In this document: in pieces, positions 6,322 through 7,066 of the stretch
Position numbering within the stretch: the stretch's first letter is position 1
Layout of the letters: every line of letters begins with the position of its first letter
Assembly (NCBI GenBank): GCA_025928735.1
Contig: JAICIW010000115.1
Span: 1-7,066 of the forward strand
Length of the DNA stretch: 7,066 nt
Direction of reading: 5' to 3'
Source of the DNA: Rhodanobacteraceae bacterium
Lineage (GTDB): Bacteria > Pseudomonadota > Gammaproteobacteria > Xanthomonadales > Rhodanobacteraceae
Made by a program: the position numbers and the translations under genes
The notes under the pieces: generated by a model
Database searches by the model: none
What the model saw: only the letters and a program-made list of their open reading frames with translations
Told to the model about the DNA's origin: nothing

Positions 6322-6972
6322 ATGGCGTATCCGAGTCCCGCGTTCCGCGAAGACCGCATTGAGGTGCTGCATGCGGCGATCCACGATCTGCATTTCGGTG
6401 CATTGATCACGCATCCCGAAAGCGGATTCGCGACGTCGTACCTGCCATGGGAACTGGATGCCACGCGCGGCCCGCACGGTACGCTTGTCGGTCATCTCGC
6501 GCGCTACAACCCGCAATCGCAAGTGCCGGGCGAGGGCATCGATGCGCTGGTGCTGTTCCAAGGCCCGCACGCCTATGTCTCTCCATCGTGGTATCCGGGC
6601 AAACGCGAAGACCCGCGCCAGGTGCCGACGTGGGATTACCTCGCCGTCGAAGCGCGTGGCACGCTGGTGACGTTCGACGACGAAGCGCGCCTTTACAACC
6701 TGCTGACGCAGCTCACCGACCACAACGAATCCGGCCGCGCACATCGCTGGCGCGTCACCGACGCACCCGACGATTACGTTCGCAAGGAAATGCGCCACAT
6801 CGTCGGCATCGAACTGCGCATCGAATCCCTGATCGGCCGCTACAAGCTCAGCCAGAACCGTAACGCCGCCGATCGGGAAGGCGCGCGCGGCGCCCTCGCC
6901 ATCGCGTCGACCGAGCGCGAACGCGACCTCGCAGCCGCCATCGCGGCCGCACAACAACGGCGGGATCGGTAA
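6322..6972 (+). CDS. FMN-binding negative transcriptional regulator family protein (PaiB-like)
   Basis: Member of the PaiB family, which has a flavin-reductase-like split-barrel fold. Bacillus PaiB is described as a repressor of sporulation and degradative-enzyme genes; in proteobacteria the role is mostly unknown and may be flavin-dependent or regulatory. The 216-residue protein shows the family pattern: FREDRIEVLHAAI (8-20), FGALIT (25-30), GPHGTLVGHLARYNPQ (50-65), the hallmark ALVLFQGPHAYVSPSWYP (75-92), VPTWDYLAVEARG (101-113), DAPDDYVRKEMRHIVGIEL (147-165), and KLSQNR...DREG (175-187). The C-terminus ends in an alanine- and arginine-rich helix (about 188-216) that looks variable. It starts 37 bases after zipA with only a weak GAG (6311-6313) before the ATG, so it may be co-transcribed with zipA. 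I see no helix-turn-helix. Family assignment is firm, function is not. Confidence 0.9.
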   Translation: MAYPSPAFREDRIEVLHAAIHDLHFGALITHPESGFATSYLPWELDATRGPHGTLVGHLARYNPQSQVPGEGIDALVLFQGPHAYVSPSWYPGKREDPRQVPTWDYLAVEARGTLVTFDDEARLYNLLTQLTDHNESGRAHRWRVTDAPDDYVRKEMRHIVGIELRIESLIGRYKLSQNRNAADREGARGALAIASTERERDLAAAIAAAQQRRDR

Positions 6973-7066
6973 GTCTTCTCGCTGACTTTGCGGGCAGCAA
7001 GCGAGCCATTGGCGAGTGGATCACACGGTTACGCCCTGCGTGACCGCGCCATCAGGCCAACAAGAC

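Noticed and set aside
5466..6464. 332-codon minus-strand frame opposite zipA
   Set aside because: The ZipA domain on the plus strand is unambiguous; the antisense translation has no recognisable motif.
6973..7066. Possible gene start or terminator at the window end
   Set aside because: One plus frame is open to the edge but has no ATG or ribosome-binding site, and the only inverted repeat seen (TCGCT/AGCGA, 6979-7004) is too short and lacks a T-run.

Overview
The window looks like a chromosomal housekeeping region of a high-GC gammaproteobacterium, most likely in the Xanthomonadales/Rhodanobacteraceae. A ZipA homologue restricts it to Gammaproteobacteria. A canonical Smc, rather than MukB, argues against enterics. 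The intergenic palindromes are of a kind I associate with xanthomonads. All genes read on the + strand. The species-level assignment is inference.

Left part (1-1511): the C-terminal third of class II lysyl-tRNA synthetase (lysS) is followed, without gaps, by a broken small gene (495-949), a YciI-family gene (949-1248) and a BolA-family gene (1245-1511). Each junction is a stop/start overlap (GTGA, TAATG, ATGA), so this is probably one translationally coupled operon. The broken gene is clearly poorer in GC than its neighbours. It appears to be one ORF of about 150 codons whose conserved pieces lie in three successive frames, so it needs two single-base corrections.

Middle (1512-5256): a 238-base gap carries a REP-like palindrome (1535-1580) and a small hairpin (1686-1706), and I see no convincing promoter in it. 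Then comes a complete smc gene (1168 aa) with ATPase head halves, coiled coils and hinge.

Right part (5257-7066): a 245-base gap holds two related palindromic repeats in inverted orientation (5281-5351 and 5401-5449). They are followed by a promoter-like sequence very close to the zipA start. zipA (5502-6284) encodes the membrane-anchored FtsZ-binding division protein. After 37 bases comes a PaiB-like FMN-binding protein gene (6322-6972). The last 94 bases show no recognisable gene; ligA often follows smc-zipA in related bacteria but is not reached here.

Functionally, smc and zipA join chromosome compaction/segregation with Z-ring assembly, and lysS, yciI and bolA are housekeeping or small conserved proteins. 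I do not see a new multi-gene system. The most unusual item is the triple-frame small gene after lysS, which also contains an in-phase A AAA AAC heptamer.
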